Source: Enterobacter dykesii (lineage in GTDB: Bacteria; Pseudomonadota; Gammaproteobacteria; Enterobacterales; Enterobacteriaceae). Taken from it: a DNA stretch of 64,000 nt. The notes under the pieces are model-generated. The model saw only the letters and a list, made by a program, of their open reading frames with translations, was not told where the DNA came from and did no database searches. Where the stretch lies: contig NZ_CP126604.1 of the NCBI RefSeq assembly GCF_008364625.2, positions 4,030,001-4,094,000 of the forward strand, written 5' to 3'. The translations under genes and the position numbers were made by a program. Shown here piece after piece: positions 62,560 to 64,000 of this stretch. Every line of letters starts with the position of its first letter. Within the stretch, counting starts at the first letter, position 1.

Positions 62560-62575
62560 GGCATTACGTTTGCTT
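62560..62575 (+). promoter_or_regulatory. Sigma-54 (RpoN) promoter of yhdWXYZ
   Basis: TGGCAT-TACGT-TTGCT matches the consensus TGGCAC-N5-TTGCA with correct GG-N10-GC spacing (GG 62561-62562, GC 62573-62574). It is 84 bases before the yhdW start. In E. coli the yhdWXYZ operon is among the NtrC-activated genes. Confidence 0.72.
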
Positions 62576-62658
62576 TATAAACGTTGGCCAAAGCCACAGA
62601 CAGGTTAAGCGTTTAAAAACGCCTCTATAACGATAAATTTCGCCACACAGGATGCATT

Positions 62659-63684
62659 ATGAAAAAGACGATGATAGCCAGCCTGGCCGCTGCAGGCATG
62701 TTGTTTGCCTTAGCCGGTCAAGCCCATGCGGGAACGACACTGGATGCCGTTAAAAAGAAAGGTTTTGTTCAATGCGGTATCAGTGACGGTTTGCCTGGCT
62801 TCTCTTATGCCGATGCGAACGGCAAATTTACCGGTATCGATGTGGACGTCTGCCGTGGCGTTGCTGCCGCCGTTTTTGGTGATGACAGCAAAGTAAAATA
62901 CACCCCGCTGACGGCGAAAGAACGCTTTACGGCGCTGCAGTCCGGAGAGGTCGACATGCTCTCCCGTAATACCACCTGGACGTCCTCACGTGATGCAGGC
63001 ATGGGGATGTCATTTACGGGCGTGACCTATTATGACGGCATCGGCTTCCTGACCCACAATAAAGCGGGCCTGAAAAGCGCTAAAGAATTGGATGGCGCCA
63101 CCGTTTGTATCCAGGCGGGCACCGATACCGAGCTGAACGTCGCGGATTATTTCAAAGCAAACAACATGAAATACACCCCGGTGACATTCGACCGCTCGGA
63201 TGAATCGGCCAAAGCGCTGGAGTCCGGCCGTTGCGACACGCTGGCCTCTGACCAGTCACAGCTGTATGCCTTACGTATTAAGCTGAGCAATCCGGCAGAA
63301 TGGATCGTTCTGCCTGAAGTGATCTCCAAAGAACCTCTCGGACCGGTGGTACGTCGTGGCGATGAAGACTGGTTCTCTATCGTTCGCTGGACGCTGTTTG
63401 CCATGCTGAACGCAGAAGAGATGGGCATCAACTCGAAAAACGTTGATGAGAAAGCTGCTAAGCCATCCAACCCGGATATGGCACACCTGCTGGGTACAGA
63501 AGGTGATTTCGGCAAGGATCTGAAGCTGGATAACAAGTGGGCCTACAACATCATCAAACAGGTGGGCAACTACTCTGAGATCTTTGAGCGCAACGTGGGA
63601 TCGGAAAGCCCGCTGAAGATCAAACGCGGCCAGAACAATCTCTGGAACAACGGCGGTATTCAGTACGCGCCACCGGTACGTTAA
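62659..63684 (+). CDS. yhdW: Amino acid ABC transporter substrate-binding protein YhdW (AapJ-like)
   Basis: 341-residue periplasmic binding protein for a general L-amino acid transporter. A signal peptide ends near residue 24 (GQAHAGTT). The family-3 solute-binding signature GIDVDVCRGVAAAVFGD is seen. The frame is intact, unlike the copy in K-12, which I recall as a pseudogene. The permease gene yhdX follows, with a hairpin between them that may keep the binding protein message more abundant. Confidence 0.94.
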   Translation: MKKTMIASLAAAGMLFALAGQAHAGTTLDAVKKKGFVQCGISDGLPGFSYADANGKFTGIDVDVCRGVAAAVFGDDSKVKYTPLTAKERFTALQSGEVDMLSRNTTWTSSRDAGMGMSFTGVTYYDGIGFLTHNKAGLKSAKELDGATVCIQAGTDTELNVADYFKANNMKYTPVTFDRSDESAKALESGRCDTLASDQSQLYALRIKLSNPAEWIVLPEVISKEPLGPVVRRGDEDWFSIVRWTLFAMLNAEEMGINSKNVDEKAAKPSNPDMAHLLGTEGDFGKDLKLDNKWAYNIIKQVGNYSEIFERNVGSESPLKIKRGQNNLWNNGGIQYAPPVR

Positions 63685-63698
63685 GTCATAGCTGTAAC

Positions 63699-63720
63699 GG
63701 GCACTGCTCCGGCAGTGCCC
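63699..63720 (+). repeat. Hairpin between yhdW and yhdX
   Basis: GGGCACTGC-TCCG-GCAGTGCCC, a 9-bp perfect stem with no T run. Such structures after binding-protein genes often stabilise the upstream message or reduce read-through. Confidence 0.7.
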
Positions 63721-63751
63721 ACTCCAGAGTCATGGTTACTGAGGTTTCTTT

Positions 63752-64000
63752 ATGTCCCATCGCCGCTCAGCCGTAAAAGGATCGCTATCCTTTTCTCATC
63801 CCGCGGTCCGCGCCTGGCTATTCCAGATTATTGCTATTGTTGCGGTTGTTCTCATCGCCGTGTATCTGATCCATAACACCATCACCAACCTGAATAACCG
63901 CGGCATTACCTCCGGTTTTGCGTTTTTAGATCGCAGCGCGGGGTTTGGTATTGTTCAGCACCTTATTGATTACCAGGAAGGTGACACGTACGGACGCGTG
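63752..64000 (+). CDS. yhdX: Amino acid ABC transporter permease YhdX, N-terminal 83 residues (cut by window end)
   Basis: The open frame from ATG 63752 runs off the window. It begins MSHRRSAVKGSLSFSHPAVR, then the first membrane helix (WLFQIIAIVAVVLIAVYLI) and the periplasmic NLNNRGITSGFAFLDRSAGF typical of AapQ-type permeases. A GAGG site lies 7 bases upstream. yhdY and yhdZ are expected beyond the window. Confidence 0.92.
   Translation, partial: MSHRRSAVKGSLSFSHPAVRAWLFQIIAIVAVVLIAVYLIHNTITNLNNRGITSGFAFLDRSAGFGIVQHLIDYQEGDTYGRV

Larger units (their letters stand above)
62228..62658. other. Control region upstream of yhdW
   Basis: 431 bases. The 5' 170 bases are AT-rich with no clear feature. 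The 3' part holds two NtrC-like sites and a sigma-54-type promoter, listed separately. No ORF is seen. Confidence 0.55.

Overview
The window is a stretch of core chromosome from an enterobacterium. The gene content and protein sequences fit the Enterobacter cloacae complex or a close relative: nearly every protein is an obvious ortholog of an E. coli K-12 protein of the same length, but the accessory genes (fused dihydroxyacetone kinase, GabD-type aldehyde dehydrogenase, alpha-carbonic anhydrase, MHYT-GGDEF-EAL protein, second YhcN) are not found at these positions in K-12. I see no insertion sequence, prophage, CRISPR array, tRNA or rRNA gene.

Layout. 1-6582: the 3' part of valS, then yjgM, ahr, an ATP-type dihydroxyacetone kinase and yjgR; these relate to the region near 96 min of the K-12 map. 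At 6562-6582 yjgR meets yhcC tail to tail, and from there the window follows the K-12 72-73 min region: yhcC, gltBD, sspAB, rpsI-rplM, zapE, zapG, degQ, degS, mdh, argR, yhcN (duplicated), yhcO, aaeXAB/aaeR, tldD, yhdP, rng, yhdE, mreBCD, csrD, acuI, aroQ, accBC, yhdT-panF-prmA, dusB-fis, yhdU, acrS/acrEF, yhdV, yhdW and the start of yhdX. The two joined K-12 segments lie at similar distances on either side of oriC, which suggests an inversion around the origin plus local reshuffling.

The genes cover nitrogen assimilation (gltBD, argR, and yhdWX behind a sigma-54-type promoter), envelope building and quality control (mreBCD, yhdP, degQ, degS, msrPQ, zapE, zapG), translation and RNA turnover (valS, rpsI-rplM, prmA, dusB, rng, csrD), fatty acid and cofactor supply (accBC, panF, aroQ) and efflux (aaeXAB, acrEF). 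Accessory genes are single insertions between conserved neighbours rather than one island.

The most useful non-coding signals are tandem ARG boxes far upstream of gltB, an out-of-frame leader ORF overlapping the gltB start, a sigma-54 promoter with NtrC-like sites upstream of yhdW, paired ARG boxes at argR, an LTTR-like palindrome and CRP-like site between aaeX and aaeR, and the conserved dusB-fis promoter. Nothing here looks like an undescribed multi-gene system. The least explained items are the gltB leader ORF, the orphan metabolic insertions and the MHYT-GGDEF-EAL gene that runs into acrS.
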